A stretch of 64,000 nucleotides of DNA from Dactylellina haptotyla. Its lineage: Eukaryota > Ascomycota > Orbiliomycetes > Orbiliales > Orbiliaceae. The position numbers and the translations under genes were made by a program. The stretch is from positions 1,488,001 to 1,552,000 of the forward strand of contig CM062382.1 in assembly GCA_031310005.1 (NCBI GenBank). The letters run 5' to 3'. This document shows positions 23,901 through 34,821 of this stretch, in pieces (within the stretch, counting starts at the first letter, position 1; each line of letters starts with the position of its first letter). A model generated the notes under the pieces. That model saw nothing but the letters and a program-made list of their open reading frames with translations. It was not told where the DNA came from and did no database searches.

Positions 23901-24024
23901 ATCTCGTACGAATTCCGGGGCAGAGCCTGCAAGCGCGCCAGAAGATAACACGTCTTCGTCCGAACATCCAACACCAGGCGATGCTCAAAATCATGTCGTA
24001 TCCCCAGCCGCATCAGGGAGGTGA
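20943..24024 (+). CDS. wc-1: White collar-1 blue-light receptor and GATA transcription factor
   Basis: WC-1 senses blue light through a flavin-binding LOV domain and, with WC-2, activates light and clock genes in the nucleus. Six exons (20943-21558, 21621-21724, 21811-22195, 22275-22328, 22398-23725, 23788-24024) give 907 residues. The LOV domain spans about residues 240-370, with the flavin-adduct cysteine in GRNCRFLQSP, YRKGGQPFMNLLT and the glutamine-bearing GFQVDLV strand. Two further PAS domains follow, one near DVVHVLSLKGLFMYCSPS and one near MWTKVSISGMFLFVPSH. A basic nuclear signal (KKRRKRKKG) precedes a C-X2-C-X18-C-X2-C GATA finger, CANCHTKNTPEWRRGPSG then LCNSCG. The N-terminus before the LOV is about 240 residues and lacks the poly-Gln tracts of Neurospora WC-1. 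The first exon's start is the least certain point. Confidence 0.95.
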
Positions 24025-24639
24025 ATTGCTGGAGTATCGAAAGGAGCATTGGAAAAAAATTGTTCTTTTTATTTATATTTATTTGGGGGGTACCTGGAGG
24101 GGCAAGGCGTTTTGATTTCAGAATAGTTTATTTGAATGCGTACTCACTCGGTTGCAAAATTTGTCCTGGTCGAGGTCAATTGGTGATCCACACGCGAAGT
24201 TGCATTTCTTATCACGATTTCGCTTTCAGGCTCTCATACACTCAACTTAAAGCCAGTTATAGCTTGGTAACTATTACTTGTATAATTCTTCGGAAATATT
24301 CTTTGGAGCGGATAATTGTGGATGATGAAGGGCTCTTTATTTTATATATATACGCGGTTCCCAGTATTTGTATATAACCCACGCTTTTCGGAATAATAGC
24401 TGCTTCTCTAAAAGGCAAAGAGAGTGATGCACGATCTGCAGATGCCGACATGTATGTCCGGCTCCCTGCTGTGACATGCCCGAAGTTGGATTGGCTACAA
24501 TTGTGTTGGCCATCCATTGGCGAACCAAGTGAGACCCAGTTTTTGGACTTCGATTAAGTTGTGTGGTTTTTTCATGCCGCCGAAATTTTACTAACGAACC
24601 AATGTCGCGGAGCAAAAGTTCAGCAAAGGCAACGAAACC
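24025..24639. other. Spacer: wc-1 3' region and mrp4 promoter
   Basis: About 600 bp, AT-rich in its middle part (24260-24370). Open frames here are short and lack support. Confidence 0.5.
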
Positions 24640-26146
24640 ATGATACCACGGCGGATCGCAGCATTTTCGTCGCCGCCCTCAAGTAAGCCTCGTCTTTGTC
24701 ATCGGGTCTGCCTATCCTTACTCACCAGTACTAAACAGAGTTTACTTCGTGGTATCTCTCGCGATGTCGTCGGTTCCAATATTTTTCCACGGAGACAAAT
24801 GGTGGTGCATCAAGCATCAGCGATGTCAATACCCTATCGAATTCCCCGCTAGAAGGCCCAATTATAATCAATTTCGAGCAACAATCCCAAATTCCTTTGG
24901 ACCCACGTAAACCCCTTAGAGGGCCGTTTGCTACTCAGTCACGAAAAGATCAGCCATTGACGCAGCTTGAACAATACCAGGCTCAAAAGGCAGCAAGTAT
25001 GACAGTTCGGGTTACAAGCCATCGATCGGAATGCAATATGATGACGATATAGATTCGTTGCCGAGTTTCGACCTAAAGTTGTAGGGATGGCTAATATGAC
25101 ACCATATTCTAGGAGAAACTGCAAACAAACTCGGAGCTACTCTTGAACCTCACTACAAACCGCATGAACTCATTACAAACCCTCCTTCTCCAGGCGAGAT
25201 CACGCTTGAGCTCCTTCTTGCATCCGGCGCGCATCTCGGCCATGCTACAGCTCTGTGGAACCCAGGCAATCAAAGGTATATCTTTGGGATACGACAAGGC
25301 ATACATCTAATATCGTTGGATATCATTGCTGCTCATCTTCGGCGTGCTGCCAAAATCGTACATGCGGTCTCAAGGAAAGGTGGTATAATCATTTTTGTGG
25401 GTACGCGAGACGGCCAGGAACGAGCGGTCGTGGAAGCTGCTAGGAAGACGATGGGCTATCATATCACTGAGCGTTGGGTTCCTGGCACGATTACGAACAA
25501 AGACCAGCTTCTCGTTGACCAAAAATTGCGTGTACTTGATAACCTCGATCGCGAGGTCAAGCTGACAGGCGAACAGAAGAGAAAGCTCCAGGAAATCATA
25601 GCCAATGAGAAAGGCAACCAAGATGTTATCCACGATACATTACAGGTTCCTCATAGCTTTGGTGCCATAAGACCTGACCTGATAGTGTGTCTGAATCCGC
25701 TAGAGAATCAAACAATGTTGCAGGAATGCGCACAATACAGAATCCCTACGATTGGCATTATTGACACCGATGTCGATCCTACTTGTGTGACGTATCCAAT
25801 TCCTGCAAATGACGATAGGTAGGTCTTTGTTTATCGCTCATGTTTTCGTTCATCCTTAAGTTTCTTTACATGCGTACTCTTACTTAGTTTTCGGGTGATT
25901 AGTTTACGAGCCGTTCAATTAATTGCTGGTGTTTTGGGACGGGCTGGCCAAGAAGGGAGGCTGGCTCGGTACGAAGACGAAGGAGAGCGCCAGGAGGAAC
26001 TCGAGAGACGACAAAAGCGTGCTGACGAGACAAAACAACGTGAGGATGAGGAAATTGTGAAAGCTCACATGCATAGAGAAGCTGAAGAAGCGGCATCCGA
26101 AGCTAGGCAGCGAGAGATTGAACGGGAGTCGGAACTCCAGGTCTGA
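24640..26146 (+). CDS. mrp4: Mitochondrial small-subunit ribosomal protein uS2m (Mrp4)
   Basis: Homologue of bacterial ribosomal protein S2, part of the mitochondrial 37S subunit. Four exons (24640-24682, 24739-24996, 25113-25818, 25888-26146) give 421 residues. The N-terminus MIPRRIAAFSSPPSKFTSWY is Arg/Ser-rich without acids and looks like a mitochondrial presequence. The S2 core starts near LLLASGAHLGHATALWNPGN and includes RYIFGIRQGIHLISLD, GGIIIFVGTRDGQE, ITERWVPGTITN, PDLIVCLNP and IPTIGIIDTDVDPTCVTYPIPANDDS. An insertion rich in Lys and Glu lies before the last motifs. The C-terminal ~60 residues form a charged coiled-coil extension (ERQEELERRQKRADE) beyond the bacterial core. It ends 190 bp from the end of the convergent carrier gene. 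Confidence 0.94.
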
Positions 26147-26336
26147 TTAATTCTAGCCATAAAATTGATTGTAAATATAACATCGGGTATGTACATAGGT
26201 TCGATATATTGAATATATTGGATGCCATGTAAAATTTACAGAGCCAGGACGCACGGAAAGGTAGAGAGCTCCGTGACGTATAAGCATCGCCAGTTGGCGA
26301 ACCCCACAGACGGAAAGGTAAATTAACGCGGGTTAT

Positions 26337-27822
26337 TCAATTGATTAGTCGCAAAGTGAGTTCCGCGCTACATTGAGTGATAAGTCAGCAAGCCACTAAT
26401 GATATTTCATCGGATAAAAGCGTCTGGTTTGAGTTCTTACACAGCAAAAGTTCCTACATGAATGATTAGTAATCTCCAACTTTAGCCACCGGTGTTGGAT
26501 GAGATATCAGGAATGGCCAACTCACCCGCAGAAACTGGCATCGCTCTGACCAAAGTTGGGCCAATTCCTCTCCAAAAGCCTCCCATGCCCTCGACACGCC
26601 AGGTTTGTTTGAAACAATCCCTCATGCTAGAGTACTTTTGTTCGGCTCCAAAGTTATCTGATTGCATTTTGGATTTAATAACGTCTAGGGGGTAGCTGCC
26701 GAGCCAGAGAACCTCGCCCGCAATTCCTCCATAAAAAGCAATCTTGAGGGGCGAGATATCCTCTCGTTTCTTATCTCTTGTTTCCAGATTCATTAAGTAT
26801 TCAAAAGTTAGAAACCACAATCCGTAAGCCTGGGCCTCGCGAAGTATTGTAACGGCCTCGCCACGGTATATTCCCTTGAGAACACCATCTTGGGCGGCAA
26901 TTTTCCGTATACAATCTAAAGGTCCACTGTATAATCGGTCTGCTCCGTGAGGTTGGGTTTGAAGTCGTATCCTTTACAAAAATTTTAGTTAGCACTATCC
27001 TTTCTCTTTCTATATCTTGCTATCGAAAATTTAGTATTTATGTTCACTATTACTACTTTCGATCAAAGCGTATGCGTATGATGTTGTCTGTGCCGTGTTG
27101 GACGAGTAATATAAAGAGATGGAGAATAAGAAAGAGCTCGGAGTACTGACCTAATGTGCTCGATGGGACCAGATATGACGCTATTTGCGATTCCTGCAGA
27201 CGCTCCTGCTAGGAAATATTGCCCAAGAGTAAGCTCCTTCTGGTTTGGGTTTTTATCTTGATTGCGCCGCTCGAAAATCCGCCGTGCTTGGTAAAATGCA
27301 CCGAATTGTATGCTAACCTTTAGTATTTGGTGAGTGTAACGAGCTCGAGTGGAGACAATGGCCTGGGGGTGGGTAGAGCTCCGGTTGTTGCAACTAATTA
27401 CTTACACATGCGCCAACCCCGATGAGTGGTGTTAAAGTCCCTTTGTAGAACGCCAGCGGTCCTTCCTTTTTCCAAATGCTAGTAGCAGCATCAACTGCTC
27501 CGGAGTACTGCGAGGTTGTCTGTAGTCGAACCTTAATGATATCTACGAGAATCAATGCATAAGCCCTGCATATTCGTTTATCGACCTAGTCCGACTCTCG
27601 CCATCTCATAGAACAAAAGAGCGATGTGTGACTTGGCTCGTACCAAAAGGTTGTCCTGCACGATAAAGTCGGATTTATTGATTAGTTATACAAACTAGCA
27701 TCGGAGAATGAAAGTAGTGCTTATGCCGGGCAACCTAGCAAAACCTGAGCAACTCCACCCATTGCACCAGCAAACAGGTCTTTCGCCGTTCGCATCAACC
27801 CTTCATCCTGAGCTGTAGCCAT
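26337..27822 (-). CDS. Mitochondrial carrier, Ymc1/Ymc2-like
   Basis: Inner-membrane solute carrier of the SLC25 family, closest in my reading to yeast Ymc1/Ymc2, whose substrates are debated (organic or amino acids). Seven exons (27822-27735, 27655-27644, 27542-27406, 27317-27151, 26971-26526, 26453-26441, 26367-26337) encode 297 residues, the standard length. The three carrier signatures are visible: GQPFDIIKVRLQ, GPIEHIRIRLQ and SYPLDVIKSKMQ. LTPLIGVGACVSIQFG and GFWRGIGPTLVRAMPVSAGTFAVAELTLR are also family-typical. Two exons are only 12 and 13 nt long. The 12-nt exon encodes the heart of the first signature. The final 31-nt exon is needed to complete the last helix, since reading on without splicing stops early. 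Confidence 0.92.
26441..26453 (-). other. 13-nt micro-exon of the carrier gene
   Basis: This exon lies between a CATGTAG acceptor and a perfect GTAAGA donor on the minus strand. Including it gives AGTFAVAELTLRLIN, the expected end of a carrier. Skipping it changes the reading frame, since 13 is not a multiple of three. Confidence 0.8.
27644..27655 (-). other. 12-nt micro-exon of the carrier gene
   Basis: This exon lies between a GTGCAG acceptor and a GTACGA donor on the minus strand. It supplies the residues QPF and part of the flanking Gly and Asp codons of the conserved GQPFD motif. Confidence 0.8.
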
Positions 27823-28390
27823 CTCGATACCAGAATCGCCGCTGATTCGAACTCAACGTCAGGGAAGATACGGTTATTCGGGTCGAGAAACAAGCACACG
27901 TAATAGAGTTGCAATTGCTCTTTGCGGGTGGTGCTGTTCCGTCTTGTTCGGGGAATCTAAAACTTAATGATAGAGAGAGCTCACCAAATAGCTACCATAT
28001 TAGAGGAGGGGGGAAAGGTGGGATTGATAAGAAGAGAAAGAATTGGAATTGAGAGAGGCTTGTGAATGCCCCGTTCTGCCAGTCTTTAGGCGAAGAGCAC
28101 GAAAACAGGCAAGCTTAAGAAGCCGATGAGGAAGAAATAACAGACATTGGCCCCGATATCGCTAATTGTTTAGACTCAGCAACACATTCTTGGCCTGTTC
28201 ACCCAAAACTCCCTCGATGTTTGGGAATCGTAATGAATGAAGCCAGGCTTCAAAGCACGACATGATGAATATCGACGAACGAATGTGTACTAGTCCTGCC
28301 GCTCGGAGAGAGCTTGACTGGCGGTCACAAAGGGACAAGAAAAGAAGGAGTAGACCCGTTCACGCCCCAATTGCTGTTCCCGGTGTTCAT

Positions 28391-28444
28391 CCCGGGTCTC
28401 CCGGGGACATCCAGTGGGGCCAGTGGCTATCCCTTATCGATAAG
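28391..28444. promoter_or_regulatory. Cluster of palindromes including overlapping GATA sites
   Basis: Two CCCGGG hexamers are separated by three bases. Thirty bases on lies CTTATCGATAAG, a perfect 12-bp palindrome that presents GATAAG on both strands. GATA-type factors (nitrogen or light regulators) recognise HGATAR. Binding here is only inferred. Confidence 0.35.
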
Positions 28445-29682
28445 AGGGCCAGTCGTTGCCAGACCGACATACCATGCCACCTGTGCATCTCTTCTGGATC
28501 ACTACTCAGGTGTGCATGATGGTGGATTTTTTACATAAAAAGAAATTATTTCAGGTGGGACGACCGTTATCACCAGGTTACACATGGCTCTCGTGAAAGG
28601 TCCTGCCGTCGCAGCCGAACCGAGACGATTCAACAGTCGTCCTAAATCATTCTTTCGATCCGACGTTGGTCTTTCGGAAACTGGGCAGGCATGCAACATA
28701 TGACCTCATCAGGCATATTGGTGCAGCCGTCGGGGCCTTCTAGAAGGATTCCAAAGCATCGATCTGCCGTTCGCCGAACCAATTTATTCCGTGTGAGAGA
28801 GTCCTCGTCGAATATGGTAAGACAAGGTTAGTTAGGAGGTGAGCCCTGGGAGACAATTCTCATGTTGGCTCGTGTCGTCTATCTCCACTCTAATCGCCCT
28901 GGGTTTGATATATCTTGCAGAGCGAGTAATAGCTTCTAGCTTTTTCTTCTAGGAGAATTTCGGGGTTTCAGTGATTCTCTTCAAACCAGCTTCTGCATTG
29001 CAACCATCGAAGCATGTACGTAAGCAGCACCCGTATCAAAGAGCTCGCAATGTACAATGATCGAATTTGTATTAAAATGTTTCCTATGTGGGAGCTCACG
29101 ATTACGAGCGATGAAAGAGTATGGTGAGTATACCAGGCGGGTGCCTAGGTGTCTAGAGCCTCGGTTCCCAAGAGCTTAGAAGCTCCAGAAGTCCGATATT
29201 CACCTCTTATACAATATGGTCGTACGAGTGGTGTTATGTTTTGCTGCTGTCGGCTTCCTGAGACATATTTTAAACGGCTGGCGCGGAACCCTTGATCTCG
29301 CAACAATAAACGGCCTAGTTGAATCTAAGCCGAAGAGTATCATGACGACATAGCCAAACCACAAATCCACAGAAAAAGCTTGACCATGGCGCCAAATATC
29401 CCCAGGAACGGGGAGAGCCGAATCTATGTTACAAATATAGCTCTCTCACACACATTTGTACCCTCACCATGAGCACCAAACCGTATTTGTTTGACGCAAG
29501 AAGGAAGTGATCGTTTTATCGCGCTTGTTCGGATCCCAGACACAAGTTGATTATTCATCCTCGGCCGGTTCGTTCAAGGGATCGCACCTCATCCTGCATA
29601 CCGGCGACAGCATTCATCTCCCGAATTGTCGGCGGAAAAGATGTTCCAGACCCCCTGCCTCGCTTATTCCTACCTACACATA

Positions 29683-29937
29683 CCTTTTTTTTTTTTTTTT
29701 TTTTTTTAAGGAAAAAACCCCGTTTCCCTATCCCTCTTTGTTCTCGACGACAATTAAACCGAGTGATGCAGGATTGGTGGAAGCTTGTTTGACCTATGCA
29801 CTCAAATCCTTCCACTATGGAGAGAGTAGGAGAGCTCATACCAGCGTGCGAGTTCCCTAGTTCGAATATTTCCCCCTCATTTTCCTAATTCTAACATAAA
29901 GTAGAAGAGGAAGAAGAAGAAGAAGAAGAAGAAGAAG
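29683..29937. repeat. Poly-T tract and AGA microsatellite
   Basis: A run of about 25 T lies at 29683-29707 and about nine AGA units lie at 29908-29937. Both are simple-sequence tracts with no coding frame. Confidence 0.75.
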
Positions 29938-32538
29938 GCCTTCGCAAAAGGATGCCTTGTTTGTAAGGAAATAACCTGATAAAAATCCACATCGCAGATT
30001 ACAAGCGAGAAAAAAGAATAGTGAAGTCGGGGCTCGGATATGAAAATGTTCCGAGCGTTTGCTCGGTAACAAAACATCCGAGTTTGGGGTCTTAACGGAC
30101 ACGAACAGACACCGAAGCCCTCATGCTAATCTGCTTACGAATGCCTCAAGGGCGAGGTGCGTCTGATGATTAATGGGGCCTATTGAGAGCCTGGTGTTAC
30201 GCCAATGCTGTTTGGAGGAAACTGGGTCCTGTCTTGACCATCTTTGGTGAGCGAAATAATGGGCCTTGCAATTGGGTGCACTGATTTTGAACCCTTGACC
30301 CAGACAGCGGGACTCGGCACACCTTGGCTTTGACTCACGAAACTTGCTCTGTTGAAGTTGATGTTCGCTGGTGATCGATCTGTTTGTCGCAGCAGGTAAG
30401 AACAATAAGCCCAACTTGGTTCGCGAGACCAGGACGCGCCTCGATTTCTATCATTATCAGTATTTTATTTTTTGGGGGGGAGGGGTTTAAAGGTTGCTTG
30501 GTAAATACATGGCAATAAGCCATTCCGCATCAAGTTTCGTGTTCTGGTGGCGCAGAAGTGGATGAGATACGATCCGTTTCAGGAATTGATGAACTCGGGA
30601 AAACGATATTTACCGCGTCGGCACTTTCGTCTGAGACGGACAGCTGCGAACATGGCTGAGTTAGATTGCGGTGCAGTTAACTTGAGAACTTTTAAGAATC
30701 AGAAAAGGAGAAAAGAGAAAGAAGCGTATCATAACGATACTCTTGCATAATAATATTCGTTATACCAAACAAACCTTAGCTCTGGGTTATTGATTCATTC
30801 TGAATCGAGGGAGTTGACGTTACGTTATGGGCACGAAAGGGCTGATTGAAATTAGATAAACGATGAGAGACCGAGTACACCGAGGTACGTATCCAAATAG
30901 AATCGATTGAATGCAAAGTTGAATATAGTCACATTGTGCAATCGCGCACGTCGGCTGGACCGAGAGTAAAGCGTTTCCTCCTTCGTTTGAAGCGATTGAT
31001 GTCAGCGCTGGGATGCCATTTGCTGACAAGATCAGTTATATCGCAATTTCATGCGTAAAACCTAAAAGAATGGCCTATTGCGAAAGGAACTGATTACATG
31101 ATTGCTGGAAGAAAAAGAGTATTCGAGAACAGTACCAGAGGATAGCAATATTAGGGTAGAGCTCCTCTAAAGCCCGGCATCCAGAACGAGCAACGAGAAG
31201 AAGAAGAAAAAAGATATCGTCACAATGAACCATCAATATTGTTTTCCGTTTTTGTTTTTCTGAACCGCCTTTTGTCGTGGACCCATGCATCTGTGGCTCG
31301 CACGAGCCCGCCGACAACATTACTTACATCAGCATTCCGAATTTCTTTTTCCTTGACCTAGACGAACGAACGAACGGGAGCGGGTTTGCTCACCACCCCG
31401 ATGTGAGAAATGGGTCGGAGTTTACGGCGACTGACCTGGGAATAAACGGAGAGTAAGCTCCACAGCCTGAAATCCATCACAAAGGTTGACGGCTGGTTTA
31501 AACAAAAGATCCAAACTAGGAACACAAAATCTCCGGCCGACACACCGATTGTCACCGCCTTTTTAATTGGAATCACGTTATTTTTGCTACGTTAGTATAT
31601 GAGCATGTGCCCAACCAGCCTTTTACAGGAATTGCATGGGCCGCCATAGATGAAAACCATGTACACCGTATGAAAGGTTAAAATTCGGAGAGTAGTAAAG
31701 GGGTCTCTTTTCCCTTAGGTTTGATATGGTTATGATCGGGAGTGAGATCAGGCATGGACAGATAGGTTTCCCAGGCAGTTGGGAGAAGAAGAAAAAAGGA
31801 CATTAAACATTAGACATGAATTTTGGGGAGAACTAGCCCCTCGATTCCCGGGTTCTTACCCAGCCCTCGGGGACGGTAGAAAGGGGCCAAGGGCGAATTC
31901 GGGAGGCCGGAACACGGGTGTTCCATGAACACTGGTGTCGATGATATCAAAGTGAATTTTTGAGTACCATTACAGCGGTAGCGTGGATTAGAATTCGTGT
32001 GCAGATGTTCGATTGAGACAATCCAGCCCTGGTTGCATATGTGCAGCCTTTCCACCCCACACATGCACAAGAGTTCTTTAGCTAGATTGGCAGTAGTAAG
32101 CCTTGGAGCATTGGGCAAGGAAGAGCAGTAATATAACGAAGGTCTGTGGGAGAGGTATCATCCCAGCGGCAGCTTTTAAAGAGGGCCATGTGCCGGCTTC
32201 TGGCATCAATCCGAGCCCGAAAGCATATGCTTCGTTCGTCCTTTCCCCATACTTAAGCAATTATATATACTCGCAACCCCCTTTGAGGTGTTTTTCATAT
32301 TTTTTATCTTGATTTCTCTCTACCCGGCCTGTATCCTTTAATATTTAGCATCTTCATTGCGATTGCACCATCCTACTATTTTCCTTGCCCTGAACAACAC
32401 TGTATAGCCATAACCTCCAACAGTTGGCCTCAATAACCAACGACCTTCGGAACAATTCATACCCGGTTATCTATTTTCTGTTATTGTTACAAATCGGAGC
32501 ATCGTTTGTCCGAGTATACATTTTCAAAATTAGTCAAA

Positions 32539-33393
32539 ATGTCGAGTACAAGACAACATTCTCCTGAGCTATCCTCATCTAGAAAGAGAGTTGGTAAAGC
32601 CTGCGACAGATGTCGTTTAAAGAAGTCGAAGGTCAGCCCCAAGATAACAAGTAGTAAATACACCCTATCAGAATTTAGTTCTAACCATGTTTCTTATCTT
32701 TTAACAGTGCGACGGATCTCTTCCATGCCAGAGATGTATTGCCGATGACCAGATATGCGTCTTCAGTGAACGTAAAAGATCAAAGGATAAGACCTATCCA
32801 AAAGGGTATGTTAATGGAATGCATTAAGGGACGCTCATGAGAATATTTCTAATAAATGCGAATACAGATATGTAGAACTTTTGGAAAGCCGTAACCAAGT
32901 TCTTGCAGAAGCCTTGCATAAAGTGCTCTATTGTCACCAGCACAATATCGATACATCATCCTTGTATCCCCGTGACGGCAAGATCGTCTTGAACGAAGTT
33001 TTGGGCAGACTAGACACTTTCAAAGGCATCCCCTCATCCTTCAAACCCGCTAGATATGTCGACGATGCACTAGAAAATTTTGAGGAAGAACACCATATGA
33101 GTCCTCGCTGCGAGCGTCAAGCATCAGAGTGCTCAAGCATTCCTTCTGCACGAACATCTCTCGACCTCTCAAGTGTTGGGACTGGGTCACCCGCAACGCC
33201 CGACTTTACTTTCGACGGTCGATATCTTTCTCAAACCTCAAAAATCCCTTACTTCGACCAGAATGGTGGTCTCCCCGTGTCGATTTCTCCATCTTTATTA
33301 ATGCCGGACTTTCCATATTCGCAAGGAACGATGGCTTTTGATAGTGCCTTCACTATGAGCGACCCTTTGATGATGGACACCGATTGGCTTTAA
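32539..33393 (+). CDS. Zn(II)2Cys6 transcription factor, Fcr1-like
   Basis: A short fungal zinc-cluster regulator of 238 residues from three exons (32539-32631, 32708-32805, 32868-33393). The six-cysteine cluster reads ACDRCRLKKSKCDGSLPCQRC then ICVF, with the first intron falling inside it after KKSK. The linker KRSKDKTYPKGYVELLESRNQVLAEAL forms a short dimerisation coiled coil. The Ser/Pro-rich C-terminal half has no middle homology domain and ends with an acidic, Met-rich segment (FTMSDPLMMDTDWL) that may serve as an activation domain. The layout resembles Candida Fcr1-type factors. Its targets are unknown. The chosen ATG follows a CAAA context and there is no earlier in-frame ATG. A very long gene-free region lies upstream. 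Confidence 0.88.
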
Positions 33394-34821
33394 AATCCTA
33401 ACCACTCAATTGGTTCCGACATTTAAACCCTGATTCTTGGCCAGGATATCTCCACTTATTTCTATTATTGGTCGAATTGACGCCGTGGAATTTATTTATT
33501 TTTATTTATTTTTTACTTTCACCCTGTATTTCCTTTCCCTCTCTCTATCGTTTACTTGTTTCAGAGCTCTGCAGGTCATGGAGTGGTATTTTTGGGGGGT
33601 GTCTCTTCACATATAGCAGGCGTTTTGGGCAACAAAATTCGGATTAAACTGGCGTTTCATGGAGACAAGTTTTCAATTATAAAGAAAGGTCATAATTATG
33701 ATCCATTATATGTATATTTACTTGATCATATTCTTTGTTTTCCTTTTTTCTTTCCCTTTATTCTTTTATCTCCTTTTCCGGGACGACGAATTGATTGTTT
33801 TAGTTTATCCAACTTATCTACTCAAACAACATCTACACATTTACTCCTTTGCGACCGAGAATTTGATGAAATGTAATGCATTATAATGGTGGAGCGAATT
33901 AAAATGTTAAGATTCCGTGAAGATATATGAGAAAGGAGTAGCACGAACCTTAGACCATGTTCGCCATCGTGGATTCTTGAAGCAGGGTAGCATGGTCAAT
34001 ATGCAACGATAGTGGTTTTTGTTTGAACACGTTCATTAGAAACTGGTAATTGGAAGTTGGATGCGGGTGCTGAAAGTTTGAGGTGCAAACCGGCAAATTC
34101 CGTCCTAGGAAACAAAAGCCAATGTCCTCTGTAGGTCGTCGTTGATGCTACACTTCAGGCCTTGTCAGCACCTGGCAGCTTCGTATTTCGTACCCGTTTT
34201 ACACTGAAGGAAATGAAGATTTGGGTAGCGTTCCAAGCAGCACAGCCCTGTTTGGCGTACGTATGGCCTTACCGCCCGGTCATTTCGTCCATGACTCTAT
34301 ACGCGGAAAGCTTTAAGGCCACCCAAGATTTAATCTGAAAATCCTGAACTCATGTGCTAGTATAACTCGGGCTTCCATGTCTAGATCGAGATACAGACTG
34401 CAACAGGTTACCAGGTAGTTGCTATCTCACAGCCGAGAACTGTACGTCCGGAGTTGCTATTTGTGCATGTTACAGCTTTGTGTTGGCATATTGGTCTTTT
34501 CTTCCTGAGCTTATAATTTAATTTACCCGGACAATACCCCTCAATTACCCGATATTCACAATAAAAGGCTGTATCTGCTTATTGGGGGGAAAGCCAGCAC
34601 GTTTCTCTTGGGACTGTCAAACACGTTGCTTTTTATTTTACTTTCTATATAAGTAAGTAAGTACTTAAGTAGCTATATATAATTCAGCAAGTACATACTT
34701 AATATTATTTTGGGGAAAAAAAAAAAAAAAACTCCTACTCATATTCGTCTCCGAGACCTCCAATCCCGACTAAAAACCTAATTGAACCCAACAAACAGAT
34801 TCCCTCGACAAGGCCACAAAG
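33394..34821. other. Spacer before the aldose epimerase gene
   Basis: About 1.4 kb of AT-rich sequence with no supported gene. It carries a third AAGTA/TACTT module at 34651-34670 and an A15 run near 34716. The left part is the 3' region of the zinc-cluster gene. Confidence 0.5.
34651..34670. repeat. AAGTA/TACTT palindromic module, copy 3
   Basis: AAGTAAGTAAGTACTTAAGT is a third intergenic version of the module also seen at 14427 and 19391. Confidence 0.65.

Larger units (their letters stand above)
27823..32538. other. 4.7 kb gene-free region upstream of the Zn2Cys6 regulator
   Basis: This is the longest stretch without a supportable gene. Open frames are short, on both strands, and show neither domains nor convincing splice signals. 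Structures seen are a CCCGGG/CCCGGG dyad at 28391-28405, the palindrome CTTATCGATAAG at 28433-28444, a T-tract of about 25 at 29683-29707, an AGA tract near 29908-29937, and AT-rich core-promoter-like sequence near 32260-32330. It probably holds the carrier promoter at its left end and an extended control region or long leader for the regulator at its right end. Confidence 0.5.

Noticed and set aside
29507-29860. 117-codon frame spanning a T-tract
   Set aside because: The run of Phe residues is only the translated T-tract, and the flanks have no domain.
30547-30750. 67-codon plus-strand frame with charged residues
   Set aside because: Too short, isolated and without a recognisable feature. 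No splice partners were found.
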